The position numbers and the translations under genes were made by a program. The notes under the pieces are model-generated. The model was not told the DNA's origin. It made no database searches and worked only from the letters and a program-made list of their open reading frames with translations. From NCBI GenBank assembly GCA_017643845.1, contig JAEPMR010000001.1:103688-167687 (forward strand): DNA of 64,000 nt, given 5' to 3'. Source of the DNA: Marivivens sp. GTDB lineage: Bacteria; Pseudomonadota; Alphaproteobacteria; Rhodobacterales; Rhodobacteraceae. Every line of letters begins with the position of its first letter. The first letter of the stretch is position 1. This document shows positions 39,394-48,439 of the stretch, one piece after another.

Positions 39394-39423
39394 TTGACAA
39401 GCCTGCAATCATTTACCTAAGAT
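39394..39423 (+). promoter_or_regulatory. Sigma70-like promoter for the TIGR04076/AKR/ABC operon
   Basis: TTGACA (39394-39399) and TAAGAT (39418-39423) are separated by 18 bp, 21 bp upstream of the first candidate ATG, in the divergent region with the GntR gene. Confidence 0.45.
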
Positions 39424-39444
39424 AAAATATCACAGATCACAGCC

Positions 39445-39843
39445 ATGAAATCAATTGCGGGACACCTGATAATGAATGAAGCGAACGGCTTCTGGCTCTA
39501 CGATCTTCGGGTTGAGACCGTCCTGGACGGGCGCACGCCGGTATGCCGCCATGTGGAAGGCGAGCATTTCAGCGTTCGCGGAGAAAACCTGCGCTTCGAA
39601 GCCGACACGCAGATCTCGATGTATGCACTCGCCGCGCTTCTTCCGCTGCTTCCAGCCAAACAAAGGCTGACCGATCCATCCGACTGGATGTCCACTGATG
39701 CCGAGGTCGCCTGCCCTGACCCGCATTGCGGCGGACGGTTCCGCATCATCCGCGAGGACAAACGGTGGTTCTCCCACGCGGAAACAACCGGCCTTCCAGA
39801 GCAGCGGGACACCCCATATTGGCAGAAAGATACTGCATCATGA
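39445..39843 (+). CDS. TIGR04076-like small protein
   Basis: 132 residues (or 123 if the Met at 39472 is used; neither has a clear ribosome site). Middle part ISMYALAALLPLLPAKQRL and the C-terminal TDAEVACPDPHCGGRFRI resemble the TIGR04076 family of unknown function. These proteins are common beside aldo/keto reductases in proteobacterial catabolic operons. Cys residues in VACPDPHCGG could bind metal. It overlaps the AKR gene by ATGA. No role can be assigned. Confidence 0.65.
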   Translation: MKSIAGHLIMNEANGFWLYDLRVETVLDGRTPVCRHVEGEHFSVRGENLRFEADTQISMYALAALLPLLPAKQRLTDPSDWMSTDAEVACPDPHCGGRFRIIREDKRWFSHAETTGLPEQRDTPYWQKDTAS

Positions 39844-40925
39844 CCATGCCGGAACGGACGAAACTGCGCCCCGGCCATGAAATTTCGCGTGTCATTCGCG
39901 GCGGCTGGCAGCTTGCAGGCGATCACGGCAGCGTGGATCGGGATGCTGCGATTTCAGACATGGAGGCCTTTCTCGACGCAGGAATAACCACCTTCGATTG
40001 CGCCGACATCTATACCGGCGTCGAAGAAATGATCGGCACGTTTATCGGCGGACTGCGCCAGCGGCGCGGGGCATCTGTTGCGGATCAGGTCATGGTCCAT
40101 ACCAAGCTCGTGCCGGACTTGTCCCGTCTGGCCGATCTGCGCCCGGAGGAGGTCGAGGCCATCATCGACCGCTCCTTGAAACGGCTGCAACTGGAACGAT
40201 TGCACCTTGTGCAGTTTTTTTGGTGGGATCTCTCACTCGGACGCCCCGTCGAAGCCCTCGAAGTTCTAAAATCGTGCCAACAGAAAGGCAAAATTGCCAA
40301 TCTCGGCACCACCAACTGGGACAGCGCTCAGATGGAGCGATTCACAGAGGCTGGCTATGATATTGCCTCCGCGCAGGTTCAGTATTCTGTCCTCGACCGT
40401 CGGCCGTCCCATGGTCTGGGTGACTGGGCCGCTGCCCGCGACATCCAGTTCCTGTGTTACGGAACCCTTGCAGGCGGCTTCTTGACCGAAAAATGGCTCG
40501 ACCAGCCAGATCCCGGCTATGAGTTCAGTAACCGCAGCCTCGTGAAATATCGTCTGATCATCAGCGAATTTGGCAGCTGGGAACTGTTTCAGACCCTGCT
40601 CCACACCTTGAGCTTGATCGGGGCAAAGCACGGCGTGTCCCTCAGCTCCGTCGCGACTCGTTGGGTGCTGGACCAGCCGCAGGTGGCCGCCGCCATCGTC
40701 GGGGCACGTTACGCGCGGCATTTGCCAAAGACCCTACAGGTTTTCGACCTTGCACTCGACGCGGACGATCACGCCCGGATCGCCGCCGTTCAGGAGCGCG
40801 CCAGCGGCCCTTCCGGGCCCGTCTACGGGTTGGAGGGCGACCGCAACTCCCGCCATGGACGGATCATGAAATATAACCTGAACACCCGTCCGGATGACCC
40901 GACCTACAGGTCCGCAAATGGCTGA
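39840..40925 (+). CDS. Aldo/keto reductase
   Basis: 361 residues, AKR barrel: TTFDCADIYTGVEEMIGTFI, HTKLVPDLSRL, LVQFFWWDLSLGRP, and C-terminal cofactor loop VAAAIVGARYARHLPKTL. Clearly paralogous to the AKR half of the 37185-38678 fusion (shared LLQ/LVQFxWW and GYGTL/CYGTLxGGFL motifs). The start overlaps the TIGR04076-like stop. It lies upstream of and overlaps the ABC ATPase, so substrate uptake and reduction are coupled. Confidence 0.92.
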   Translation: MTMPERTKLRPGHEISRVIRGGWQLAGDHGSVDRDAAISDMEAFLDAGITTFDCADIYTGVEEMIGTFIGGLRQRRGASVADQVMVHTKLVPDLSRLADLRPEEVEAIIDRSLKRLQLERLHLVQFFWWDLSLGRPVEALEVLKSCQQKGKIANLGTTNWDSAQMERFTEAGYDIASAQVQYSVLDRRPSHGLGDWAAARDIQFLCYGTLAGGFLTEKWLDQPDPGYEFSNRSLVKYRLIISEFGSWELFQTLLHTLSLIGAKHGVSLSSVATRWVLDQPQVAAAIVGARYARHLPKTLQVFDLALDADDHARIAAVQERASGPSGPVYGLEGDRNSRHGRIMKYNLNTRPDDPTYRSANG

Positions 40926-41691
40926 TACTGTCTTCACCATAGACGGGCTTACCGTGACCTTCGGCGAATTTTGTGCGGTTGATGACGTCAGCCTGAAAGT
41001 GCGGCGCGGGTCTATTACAGGGCTGATCGGTCCGAATGGCGCTGGCAAAACAACTCTGTTCAATGCGATCACTGGCAATCTTTCCCCTGATCGCGGCACT
41101 GTTACGCTGAACGGGAAGCAGGTCACAGGCCTCCCACCGGATAGGCTTTTCGCGATGGGTCTTGGGCGGACCTTTCAAATCCCGCGCCCTTTTGCCCGCA
41201 TGTCTGTTCTTGAAAACGTCATGCTGGCACCACTGGCACAAATCGGCGAGCGCCTGACGGGGCCATTCCTATCCGCCCGTGCTGTCAGGGCGCAGGAAAA
41301 GGAAATTCGCGTGCGCGCCATGGAAGTCCTCGAATTCATGACGCTCTCTCCATTGGCCGATCACCCCGCCGGGAAAATCTCAGGCGGGCAGATGAAGCTT
41401 CTGGAGCTGGCGCGTGTCCTCATGGGCGACCCTGAGATTATCTTGCTCGACGAACCCGCGGCAGGCGTGAACCCGACACTCGCAGGCACTCTGATCGAGC
41501 GGATCGAAGACCTTAACCAACAGGGCAAAACCTTTGTGATCATCGAACATGACATGGACTTCATCATGCGCCACTGCGATCCGATTATCGCCCTTGCGCA
41601 GGGCAAAGTCGTTTTTGAAGGCACCGCCGTAGAAGCTCAATCCAATCCGATCCTTCTGGATGCCTACCTGGGGGCGCGCGTCGATGCCTGA
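40918..41691 (+). CDS. Branched-chain-amino-acid-type ABC transporter ATPase (LivG-like)
   Basis: 257 residues. Walker A GPNGAGKTTLFN, signature SGGQMKLLELARV, Walker B IILLDEPAAGVNP, His switch EHDMDF. The LivG-type C-terminal extension is present. The ATG at 40918 is used; it overlaps the AKR gene end by 8 bp. Part of a five-gene HAAT importer set. Confidence 0.95.
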   Translation: MADTVFTIDGLTVTFGEFCAVDDVSLKVRRGSITGLIGPNGAGKTTLFNAITGNLSPDRGTVTLNGKQVTGLPPDRLFAMGLGRTFQIPRPFARMSVLENVMLAPLAQIGERLTGPFLSARAVRAQEKEIRVRAMEVLEFMTLSPLADHPAGKISGGQMKLLELARVLMGDPEIILLDEPAAGVNPTLAGTLIERIEDLNQQGKTFVIIEHDMDFIMRHCDPIIALAQGKVVFEGTAVEAQSNPILLDAYLGARVDA

Positions 41692-42415
41692 TCCGGTTCT
41701 GAACGTCATGAATGTAACTGGCGGCTACGTGCCGGACCTGCCAATTTTGCACGGCGTCTCGATGCAGGCCCACCGCGGCTCGGTCACCGTCATTATCGGT
41801 CCAAACGGCGCAGGGAAATCGACGCTTATCAAGGCGATTGCCGGTCTCGTGCATGTCGCCGAGGGGTCGATCACACACGCAGGCACCGAGATAACCAATA
41901 TCCGACCAGACAGGATGGCAAACCACGGCATCGCCTATGTCCCTCAGACCGATAATATCTTCCGCAGCCTTACGGTCCGCCAGAACCTCGCACTCGCTCT
42001 GCGCAGACATCTGGACCCCGCGGCGGGTCTGTCAGACTTGCTAGCGCAGTTCCCCGCGCTGACATCCAAGCTTGAAGAAAAGGCAGGCTCCCTGTCCGGC
42101 GGTCAGCGCCAGTTCCTCGCGGTGGCGATGGCCCTCGCAACCACCCCGAGCCTCGTTCTGATGGACGAGCCGTCCGCCGGTCTCTCGCCCAAGGCCGCGC
42201 AAGAGGTGCTCGAACAGGCCCGTGCGCTCACTGAAAACGGCGTGACGATCCTGCTGGTCGAACAAAATGTCAATCAAGCGCTGCGGCTCGCAGATCACTG
42301 TTACATCCTCGCGGAGGGCCGCAACCAGATCGACGGCAACGCCGCTGACCTCATTGGCGATCCCACTGTGGCCGAGATCTATCTCGGCGGCAAGAGATTG
42401 AGGGCAGGCGCATGA
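41684..42415 (+). CDS. Branched-chain-amino-acid-type ABC transporter ATPase (LivF-like)
   Basis: 243 residues. Walker A GPNGAGKSTLIK, LivF-type YVPQTDNIFRSLTVRQNL, signature LSGGQRQFLAVAMA, Walker B LVLMDEPSAGLSP, EQNVNQAL switch. The start overlaps the LivG-like stop by 8 bp. It forms the heterodimeric ATPase with that protein. Confidence 0.95.
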   Translation: MPDPVLNVMNVTGGYVPDLPILHGVSMQAHRGSVTVIIGPNGAGKSTLIKAIAGLVHVAEGSITHAGTEITNIRPDRMANHGIAYVPQTDNIFRSLTVRQNLALALRRHLDPAAGLSDLLAQFPALTSKLEEKAGSLSGGQRQFLAVAMALATTPSLVLMDEPSAGLSPKAAQEVLEQARALTENGVTILLVEQNVNQALRLADHCYILAEGRNQIDGNAADLIGDPTVAEIYLGGKRLRAGA

Positions 42416-43326
42416 TCCAGCACATGCTCGACGGAATTCTCGTTGGCGCCATCCTGTCGCTCGGGGCGACGGGGCTGACAATGGTCATGCACATGCTGCG
42501 TTTCGCCAATTTCAGCCATGCCGAACTCCTCTCGATCGGCGCCTATTCAGCGCTCGTATTCGACGCGATTTTCAAGTCGGCACTACCGGTTTTCGCCACG
42601 CAAATCGGTCCGCTCTCGATGACCCTCGCCCTCGGTCTTGCAATGATTCTCGCAATGGGGATCACCGGCGCCAGCGCGGTCCTGTTCGACAGGCTCGTTT
42701 TCCGGCGCGTGCGCGAAAAGGGGGACGAGCTTTCAATGGTCTTTGCATCCTTTGGACTGGCGCTCATCATACGAAACGCGATTGGCTTGATTTTCGGTCT
42801 CCATACCAAACTCTACAGCCAGGATATTGTCTTTGCGACAGTGCTCAGCCGCGATCCGTTGCTCCTGGTCAAGCCCGATCAACTCGCTACCTTGGGCATA
42901 GCGCTTGTTATCATACTCGCCCTGCATCTCACCTTGTCACGCACCAATTTCGGCTTCGCACTGCGGGCAGTCGCCGAAAACCCGAATTTGGCTCAGGTTA
43001 ATGGCATCAATCTTCAAAAAATGATTGTGACAGTCTGGGTGCTAGGTGGTGGTCTGGCCGCGCTTGCAGGTGTCTTCTACGGTCTGAGCAATCAAATCAC
43101 CCCTACAATCGGGCGCGATCTGGTGCTGCCCATATTCGCCGCGACAATCGTCGGTGGCATCGGTTCGATCTATGGCGCACTCCTCGGCGGTTTCATCGTC
43201 GGGCTGGCTGCAAACCTCGCCCTTCTGATCCTGCCGTCAGGCTACAGCCCGTCGGTTCCATTCCTGATCATCCTCGCGGTGCTGCTTATCCGCCCCAATG
43301 GCCTATTTGGAGAGGCGCGGACATGA
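42412..43326 (+). CDS. Branched-chain-amino-acid-type ABC permease (LivH-like)
   Basis: 304 residues, eight or so hydrophobic helices. It begins MIQHMLDGILVGAILSLGATGLTMV as LivH proteins do. The ATPase contact NPNLAQVNGINLQKMIVTVWVLGG lies about 190-213. ATGA overlap with both neighbours. Confidence 0.94.
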   Translation: MIQHMLDGILVGAILSLGATGLTMVMHMLRFANFSHAELLSIGAYSALVFDAIFKSALPVFATQIGPLSMTLALGLAMILAMGITGASAVLFDRLVFRRVREKGDELSMVFASFGLALIIRNAIGLIFGLHTKLYSQDIVFATVLSRDPLLLVKPDQLATLGIALVIILALHLTLSRTNFGFALRAVAENPNLAQVNGINLQKMIVTVWVLGGGLAALAGVFYGLSNQITPTIGRDLVLPIFAATIVGGIGSIYGALLGGFIVGLAANLALLILPSGYSPSVPFLIILAVLLIRPNGLFGEART

Positions 43327-44276
43327 TCGGCCTGATCTCATATCTGGTGTTTTTCACTACCGTTGCCTCAATCCTCGCCATCGCCGTGCTGGGTCTGAAC
43401 CTGCAATGGGGAAATACCGGCCTGTTCAACGGTGGCGTTGTAGCCTTTTTCGGGGCGGGCGCTTACGGGACTTTGCTGCTCGGCGGCACCCCGCAACCGG
43501 ATCACATGGGCGGTTTCGGCCTGATCTATCCGCTCGCACTGCTCGGCGGCATGGTGGCCGCAGGTCTCCTTGCATGGATCGTGGGTGTTCTCACCCTGCG
43601 AATGCGGCATGACTACCTTGCCATTTCGACATTCGGCGTCGCGGTGGCTTTTGAAAACCTGATGCGCAATGCCGAATGGCTTTCCGGTGGCGCCAAAGGC
43701 ATCCGTGGCTTCGAACGTCCGCTGCGCGCGGCGCTTGGCGACGGGTTTCTTTACAACCTGCTTTTTCTCCTCTTCGTGTTGCTGTTGCTCTTTGCCACCT
43801 ATCGGTTTCTGGAATTGCTTGTCGGCTCTCCCTTCGGACGGCTCCTACGGGCGATCCGCGAGGATGAAACCGCCGCGCGCTCCCTTGGCAAAAGCCCTGA
43901 TCGCATCCGCCTGATCGCCTTCATCACAGGATCGGTCATTATGGGGCTCGCAGGCGGACTTTACGGGACGTTCTACGCATTCGTCAGCCCGCAAGATGTG
44001 CTCCCGACCCTAACATTTCAGATCTGGGCAATGCTGATCGTCGGTGGCGCAGGGAACAATCGGGGGGCCATCATGGGCGCATTCCTGATTTGGGCCGCTT
44101 GGACAGCCAGCGGCTGGGGGCTGTCCCGTTTCGCACCGGTTGAAATGCAAATTTTCGCCGGATCCATCCAATACGTTTTGATCGGTCTGGTCATCGTCGG
44201 GATGCTGCTTTGGCGGCCTCAAGGACTGTTCCCGGAGAGACTGGTCGTATCGCAATCGGGTCACGCCAAGAATTGA
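43323..44276 (+). CDS. Branched-chain-amino-acid-type ABC permease (LivM-like)
   Basis: 317 residues, about nine hydrophobic helices. NLQWGNTGLFNGGVVAFFGAGAY is the LivM-type signature, and AIREDETAARSLGKSPDRIRLIAF is the ATPase contact. It pairs with the LivH-like subunit. Confidence 0.94.
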   Translation: MIGLISYLVFFTTVASILAIAVLGLNLQWGNTGLFNGGVVAFFGAGAYGTLLLGGTPQPDHMGGFGLIYPLALLGGMVAAGLLAWIVGVLTLRMRHDYLAISTFGVAVAFENLMRNAEWLSGGAKGIRGFERPLRAALGDGFLYNLLFLLFVLLLLFATYRFLELLVGSPFGRLLRAIREDETAARSLGKSPDRIRLIAFITGSVIMGLAGGLYGTFYAFVSPQDVLPTLTFQIWAMLIVGGAGNNRGAIMGAFLIWAAWTASGWGLSRFAPVEMQIFAGSIQYVLIGLVIVGMLLWRPQGLFPERLVVSQSGHAKN

Positions 44277-44299
44277 CCCATTTCACTAGGGAGACTGAC

Positions 44300-45568
44300 A
44301 TGAAAAAACTGAACAATTCAAAGCTGGCGCTCACGCTGGGCACCAGCATCGGGCTTGCGATGGTCGCGGGTTCCGCGATGGCACAGGACTGCACAACAAA
44401 GATCGGAGCCGTCCTGCCGACATCCGTGGACTGGGGCCGCCCGATCGCAGAGACCGCACAATTTGCCGTCGATCAGGTCAATGCCGCGGGCGGCGTTGCA
44501 GGATGCGAAATCGAAATGGTCCTGCGCGACACTCAGGTTGACCCCAAAGTCGGCGTCGATGCGGCCAAGGCACTCGTTGACCTTGATGGCGTTCAGGTTT
44601 TGCTCGGCGCGGTTTCCTCCGGTGTATCAATGCCGATACTCACCTCCGTGTCGGTTCCCAGCAACGTGATGCAGATGTCGTGCTGCTCCTCCTCGACCGC
44701 CTTCACCAAGCTGGCAGAAGAAGGCAACACCGACGGCCTGTTCTTCCGCACCTTCGCGACCACAGGCGTTCAGGCGGCTGTCGGCGCGAAGGTAGCCGCC
44801 GATCAGGGCTTCAGCTCTGTCGCTATCCTCTACAAAAACGATGACTGGGGACAGGATCTCAACAACCTGATCGCGAGAGACTTCGAAGCCCTCGGCATCA
44901 CCGTCACCGCATCGGTCGCGATCAACGATGGCCAGCCCTCCTACCGCGCCGAGGTCACCCAAGCCCTCTCCGGCAGCCCCGAGGCGCTCTATCTGGGGCT
45001 CTACCCCGCAGAAGGCACCGCCGCCGTCCGCGAGTGGCTGTCGCTTGGCGGAACCCAGAATATGATCATGGCAAACTCCCTGAAGTCCGATGACTTCCGC
45101 GAGAATGTCGGTCTCCAATACCTCGGAAGCGCCCTCGGAACGGATACCGCGTCCCCCCGTGTTGCCAGCGCCGACGCTTTCGTCGCGGCTTATATTGACA
45201 GGTTCGACTCCGAACCCAACGGCCCGGGCCTTGCTAACAGCTACGACGCGACAATGATTGCGCTTCTGGCAATGGAAGCCGCAGGCAAAGATGCAACCGG
45301 CGATCAAATCGCCGCGTCGGTCGCCAGCGTCACCGATCCGAACGGCACACCTGTCACTGCCGATACCGCAGGCTTCGCCGCTGCGCGGGATGTCTTGGCC
45401 GGTGGCGGCACGGTGATGTATCAGGGTGCGACCGGCAATGTCCGCTTTGACGCCAATGGCGACGTTTCCGCCCCTGCGGTGGTGTGGAAATTCACCGAAG
45501 GCGGCACCGAAGAGGTTCAGTATCTCTCCCTGACGGAAGTCGATGATTTCATTGCTTCACTGAATTAA
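44300..45568 (+). CDS. Branched-chain-amino-acid-type ABC substrate-binding protein (LivK-like)
   Basis: 422 residues. A signal peptide of about 33 residues ends SAMA|QD. The type-I periplasmic-binding fold is suggested by KIGAVLPTSVDWGRPIAETA and VAILYKNDDWGQDL. The ATG at 44300 is preceded by AGGGAG. The ligand is unlikely to be only Leu/Ile/Val given the aldo/keto reductases in the same operon; an amide, urea-like or sugar-derived ligand is possible. Confidence 0.93.
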   Translation: MKKLNNSKLALTLGTSIGLAMVAGSAMAQDCTTKIGAVLPTSVDWGRPIAETAQFAVDQVNAAGGVAGCEIEMVLRDTQVDPKVGVDAAKALVDLDGVQVLLGAVSSGVSMPILTSVSVPSNVMQMSCCSSSTAFTKLAEEGNTDGLFFRTFATTGVQAAVGAKVAADQGFSSVAILYKNDDWGQDLNNLIARDFEALGITVTASVAINDGQPSYRAEVTQALSGSPEALYLGLYPAEGTAAVREWLSLGGTQNMIMANSLKSDDFRENVGLQYLGSALGTDTASPRVASADAFVAAYIDRFDSEPNGPGLANSYDATMIALLAMEAAGKDATGDQIAASVASVTDPNGTPVTADTAGFAAARDVLAGGGTVMYQGATGNVRFDANGDVSAPAVVWKFTEGGTEEVQYLSLTEVDDFIASLN

Positions 45569-45578
45569 CTTGATGACG

Positions 45579-45609
45579 GACGGGCCGCGGGATCATCCGG
45601 CGGCCCGTC
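45579..45609. terminator. Bidirectional stem-loop between converging genes
   Basis: GACGGGCCGC (45579-45588) pairs perfectly with GCGGCCCGTC (45600-45609), with further pairing possible in the loop. It separates the LivK-like gene from the converging hexosaminidase gene. No U-run is seen, so termination efficiency is uncertain. Confidence 0.5.
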
Positions 45610-45634
45610 TGCCCCAAACAGGCCTCAAGCCGGA

Positions 45635-47446
45635 TCAGGAGGCCCGCCACCCCATCCGGCGAAAGATCAGCGCATAGGTGTCCGCCAGCGCGTGCAGCAC
45701 CGTCGGATCGGCACTCCCGCGCTCCTGCCAGCCCATCGTCGCGACCCCTAGGATGCGCGGCGCAATCATCGGCTCCATTTCATCGTCACAGGTTGTAAAC
45801 TCTGACCAGAACGTGCCCTGCACGCCGATAATTTTCTGCGCCAGTTCGGGCTCCTCATCAGGGACCGGATCCCACGCGATCGTATCCGCCAGGCCGATGA
45901 TGGCAGCCCAGCTCGCCCCCCAGTCATCCTGCGCATCCGTTTGCGCCATATCCAGATAGACCTTCTGCCCCGGCGTCATGACGACCCGATAGCCAGCGCG
46001 TGCGGCCTCCAGCCCCGGCCCCTGTCCGGTCCAGCTGAAAAGGATGGCATCATTTCCAATCCCCTGCCGCCCGCGCGCAGATTCCTCCCATCCTGCCGGT
46101 GTCTTCCCCAACGCGACTACCTTTTGCGCAAGCCGGTGCATCGTCCAACCCATCACATCATCGGCTGTCTGCAACCCTTCAGTCACTTTGAGCGCATCCA
46201 CCGCCGGTGATCCCGCCCAGGTGTCCTCCGGCAGTTCGTCCCCGCCGAGGTGCAGCACCGAAAACGGGAATATCTCGGCAATCTCCTGCACCATCGCCTC
46301 CCAGATCCGCCAGCTTTCGGGCATCGCCGGGTTCAGCACATTCTGTGCATATCCCTGCACGGACTGCTCGTCGCCACTTTCTTCCGGGTCGCGCGCATCT
46401 GGATAGACCCGCGCCAGCGCCAGCGCATGCGCGGGAACCTCGATCTCGGGCATCACCTGAATACCCAACGCCTCGGCATGGGCCAAAACCCGAATGACAT
46501 CTGCGCGTGAATAGCTTCCGCCTGACCGCGCACCTCCGCCGAATACACCTGGCAGCAGCTCTCCCTCGCCTCGGAAATGAGTGGCGCGCAATTCCGGCAA
46601 GCACGCCAGCTCCAGCCGAAACGCCTCATCATCCGCAAAATGCCAGTGGAACCGGTTCAGTTTCATAAGCGCCATCACATCCAGAAGGCGCAGAATTGTT
46701 TCGACCTCGTAGAAATGCCGCGCACAATCAAGGTGCTGCCCGCGCCATTCGAAGCGCGGCGCATCCTCGATCACACCACATGGGATTCTCCCGGTATGGG
46801 TCACCATTAATGTCGCCAGTGAAACACCCGCATAGAAAAGGCCCGCGTCACTCCCATAGGTGATCGCCACGCGGCCATCAGAGATTTGGATTTTGTAGCT
46901 TTCCACAGCCCGCGCGGGATCATGCACCAGTTCCACTGCACTCCCATCACCGCGCAGCAAGCGCCCCAGTCCCGTGCGCTGCGCCAATTGGTCTGCCCGC
47001 CTCAATGCCGGATGATCGCTGACAACTCCGCTCAGAACCATCTCCCCACCTGCCGCCTCAAAGCGCTGCGGTTGCGGGCACAGCGTCAATGCCGGGACAG
47101 TTCCTTTTGGCCGCGCGATCCCCTCGCGCCGCACCCCGGCTGGCAATCTCGGCAGATCAATGACCTCGGTCCCTGCCCGCAAATACGCGCCCAGCGGCAA
47201 CCATGCGCGGTTTTTCGGCGCGAACGCATCAACCAGATGCGCAATCGTAACCTCCGCGACCCGCCCCGGCACCAGATCCGGCAATTGCACTTCGGCATAT
47301 CCTCCAAGGGAACGCACCATCTCCCCACCCTCCAGCACCTTTACGGGTGCCATGCAGGAGAAACAGAAAACAGGCTGCTCCACAGCGCGGTCACTATCGA
47401 TACGGCAACGAATATGCGTTCCGTCGATCCAAGCCTCAAATTTCAT
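45635..47446 (-). CDS. Beta-N-acetylhexosaminidase, GH20
   Basis: 603 residues. GH20 catalytic barrel from about 230: RGQHLDCARHFYEVETI, FHWHFADDEAFRLEL, VMPEIEVPAHA and HLGGDELPEDTW, where Asp403-Glu404 are the substrate-assisted catalytic pair. An N-terminal beta domain precedes it. No signal peptide is seen, so it probably cleaves imported chitooligosaccharides or other GlcNAc/GalNAc glycosides in the cytoplasm. It is transcribed away from the ABC operon with the GntR gene 18 bp upstream. Confidence 0.94.
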   Translation of the reverse strand: MKFEAWIDGTHIRCRIDSDRAVEQPVFCFSCMAPVKVLEGGEMVRSLGGYAEVQLPDLVPGRVAEVTIAHLVDAFAPKNRAWLPLGAYLRAGTEVIDLPRLPAGVRREGIARPKGTVPALTLCPQPQRFEAAGGEMVLSGVVSDHPALRRADQLAQRTGLGRLLRGDGSAVELVHDPARAVESYKIQISDGRVAITYGSDAGLFYAGVSLATLMVTHTGRIPCGVIEDAPRFEWRGQHLDCARHFYEVETILRLLDVMALMKLNRFHWHFADDEAFRLELACLPELRATHFRGEGELLPGVFGGGARSGGSYSRADVIRVLAHAEALGIQVMPEIEVPAHALALARVYPDARDPEESGDEQSVQGYAQNVLNPAMPESWRIWEAMVQEIAEIFPFSVLHLGGDELPEDTWAGSPAVDALKVTEGLQTADDVMGWTMHRLAQKVVALGKTPAGWEESARGRQGIGNDAILFSWTGQGPGLEAARAGYRVVMTPGQKVYLDMAQTDAQDDWGASWAAIIGLADTIAWDPVPDEEPELAQKIIGVQGTFWSEFTTCDDEMEPMIAPRILGVATMGWQERGSADPTVLHALADTYALIFRRMGWRAS

Positions 47447-47464
47447 AAGGTAATCCTCTTGGGC

Positions 47465-48229
47465 CTAGCCCATATTGTCGGGGCGCAATTCGGCCACGAA
47501 GTCATAAATGTCGGGCCGGTATAGCCCGCGCGTGAATTCAATCGGTCGCCCGGTATTGAGAAACGCAGTCCGCTCAATCCGCAGGATTGCGGTCTTTTCC
47601 GGCACGCCGAGCAATTTGGCCTCTTCTCCCGTGACGTTGATCGCAGAGACCCTCTGGATCGCGCGACTCGGCGCCTGTCCCGATTGCCTCAGCACCGCAT
47701 TGAGCGACGTCTCCACGGCATCAGGATCGGGCAGGACATCGGCTGGTAATGAGGAGCGCTCAATCGCCATCGGCGTCTTGTCCGCGCTTCGCAGCCGCTC
47801 CACCCGCGCCACCTGCTGACTGGGCGACAAACCCAGCACCATCATCTCGTCCGGACTGGGGGCGAACAGCCCCCTGCTCAAAACGGTGCTGGTGGCGGTG
47901 CGCCCCCGCGCCTGCATATTCTCGCTGAAGGAAACCAGACTCGAGAGGGATTGCTCGGTCTTTGGGGACGCCCGCTGCACAAAGCTTCCGGCCCCGCGCC
48001 GCTGCTCGACCAAACCCTGTTCCACGAGTTCTGCAACAGCCTTCCGAACGGTGACACGGCTGACCTCCGCAAGCTCGGCAAGGTCGCGCTCCGGCGGCAA
48101 CTGATAGCCCTCCTCCAGCCGCCCGTCTGCGATTGCAGATGCAACATGACGGGCCAGTTGCAGATAGCGCGACCCCTCTCCGGGGCGGTGCCAGGCCTCC
48201 GCCAGAAAAAGCTGCCGATTCGATTCCAT
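47465..48229 (-). CDS. GntR-family regulator (HutC/UTRA subfamily, NagR/DasR-like)
   Basis: 254 residues. Winged HTH at about 20-85 (LQLARHVASAIADGRLEEGYQLPPERDLAELAEVSRVTVRKAVAELV), then a UTRA effector domain (RVERLRSADKTPMAIERSSLP, ILRIERTAFLNTGRPIEFTRGLYRPD). In this neighbourhood it is the probable sensor of N-acetylhexosamine phosphate. It is divergent from the sugar ABC operon; operator-like repeats lie at 48249-48395. Confidence 0.93.
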   Translation of the reverse strand: MESNRQLFLAEAWHRPGEGSRYLQLARHVASAIADGRLEEGYQLPPERDLAELAEVSRVTVRKAVAELVEQGLVEQRRGAGSFVQRASPKTEQSLSSLVSFSENMQARGRTATSTVLSRGLFAPSPDEMMVLGLSPSQQVARVERLRSADKTPMAIERSSLPADVLPDPDAVETSLNAVLRQSGQAPSRAIQRVSAINVTGEEAKLLGVPEKTAILRIERTAFLNTGRPIEFTRGLYRPDIYDFVAELRPDNMG

Positions 48230-48248
48230 CCGTTCTACCGCCTTGTTT

Positions 48249-48272
48249 TTGGTATCTTTTCCTTAATACCAA
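48249..48272. promoter_or_regulatory. Palindromic operator candidate for the GntR/NagR-like regulator
   Basis: TTGGTAT (48249-48255) and ATACCAA (48266-48272) are perfect inverted arms 10 bp apart, 20 bp upstream of the regulator start codon. This suits autorepression. Confidence 0.55.
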
Positions 48273-48355
48273 TAGCCCAACAGGACTACTGGATAGACCC
48301 AAGTCTGGGCAGAAAAATCTCAGTTAATCAAGAGGAAAGAGACCAATTGGATTAT

Positions 48356-48395
48356 TTGGTATTATTTTGGTAGTATTTTAATTCACGCTTGGTAA
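48356..48395 (+). promoter_or_regulatory. Phased TTGGTA repeats before the amino-sugar ABC operon
   Basis: TTGGTAT (48356), TTGGTAG (48367) and TTGGTAA (48389) lie 11 and 22 bp apart, on one helix face, and match the half-sites of the 48249 palindrome. They are likely additional regulator contacts controlling the operon. Confidence 0.5.
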
Positions 48396-48439
48396 TATTC
48401 CTCCAAGACGTCGCCCAACTCGCGGCACGGGAGGGACAA

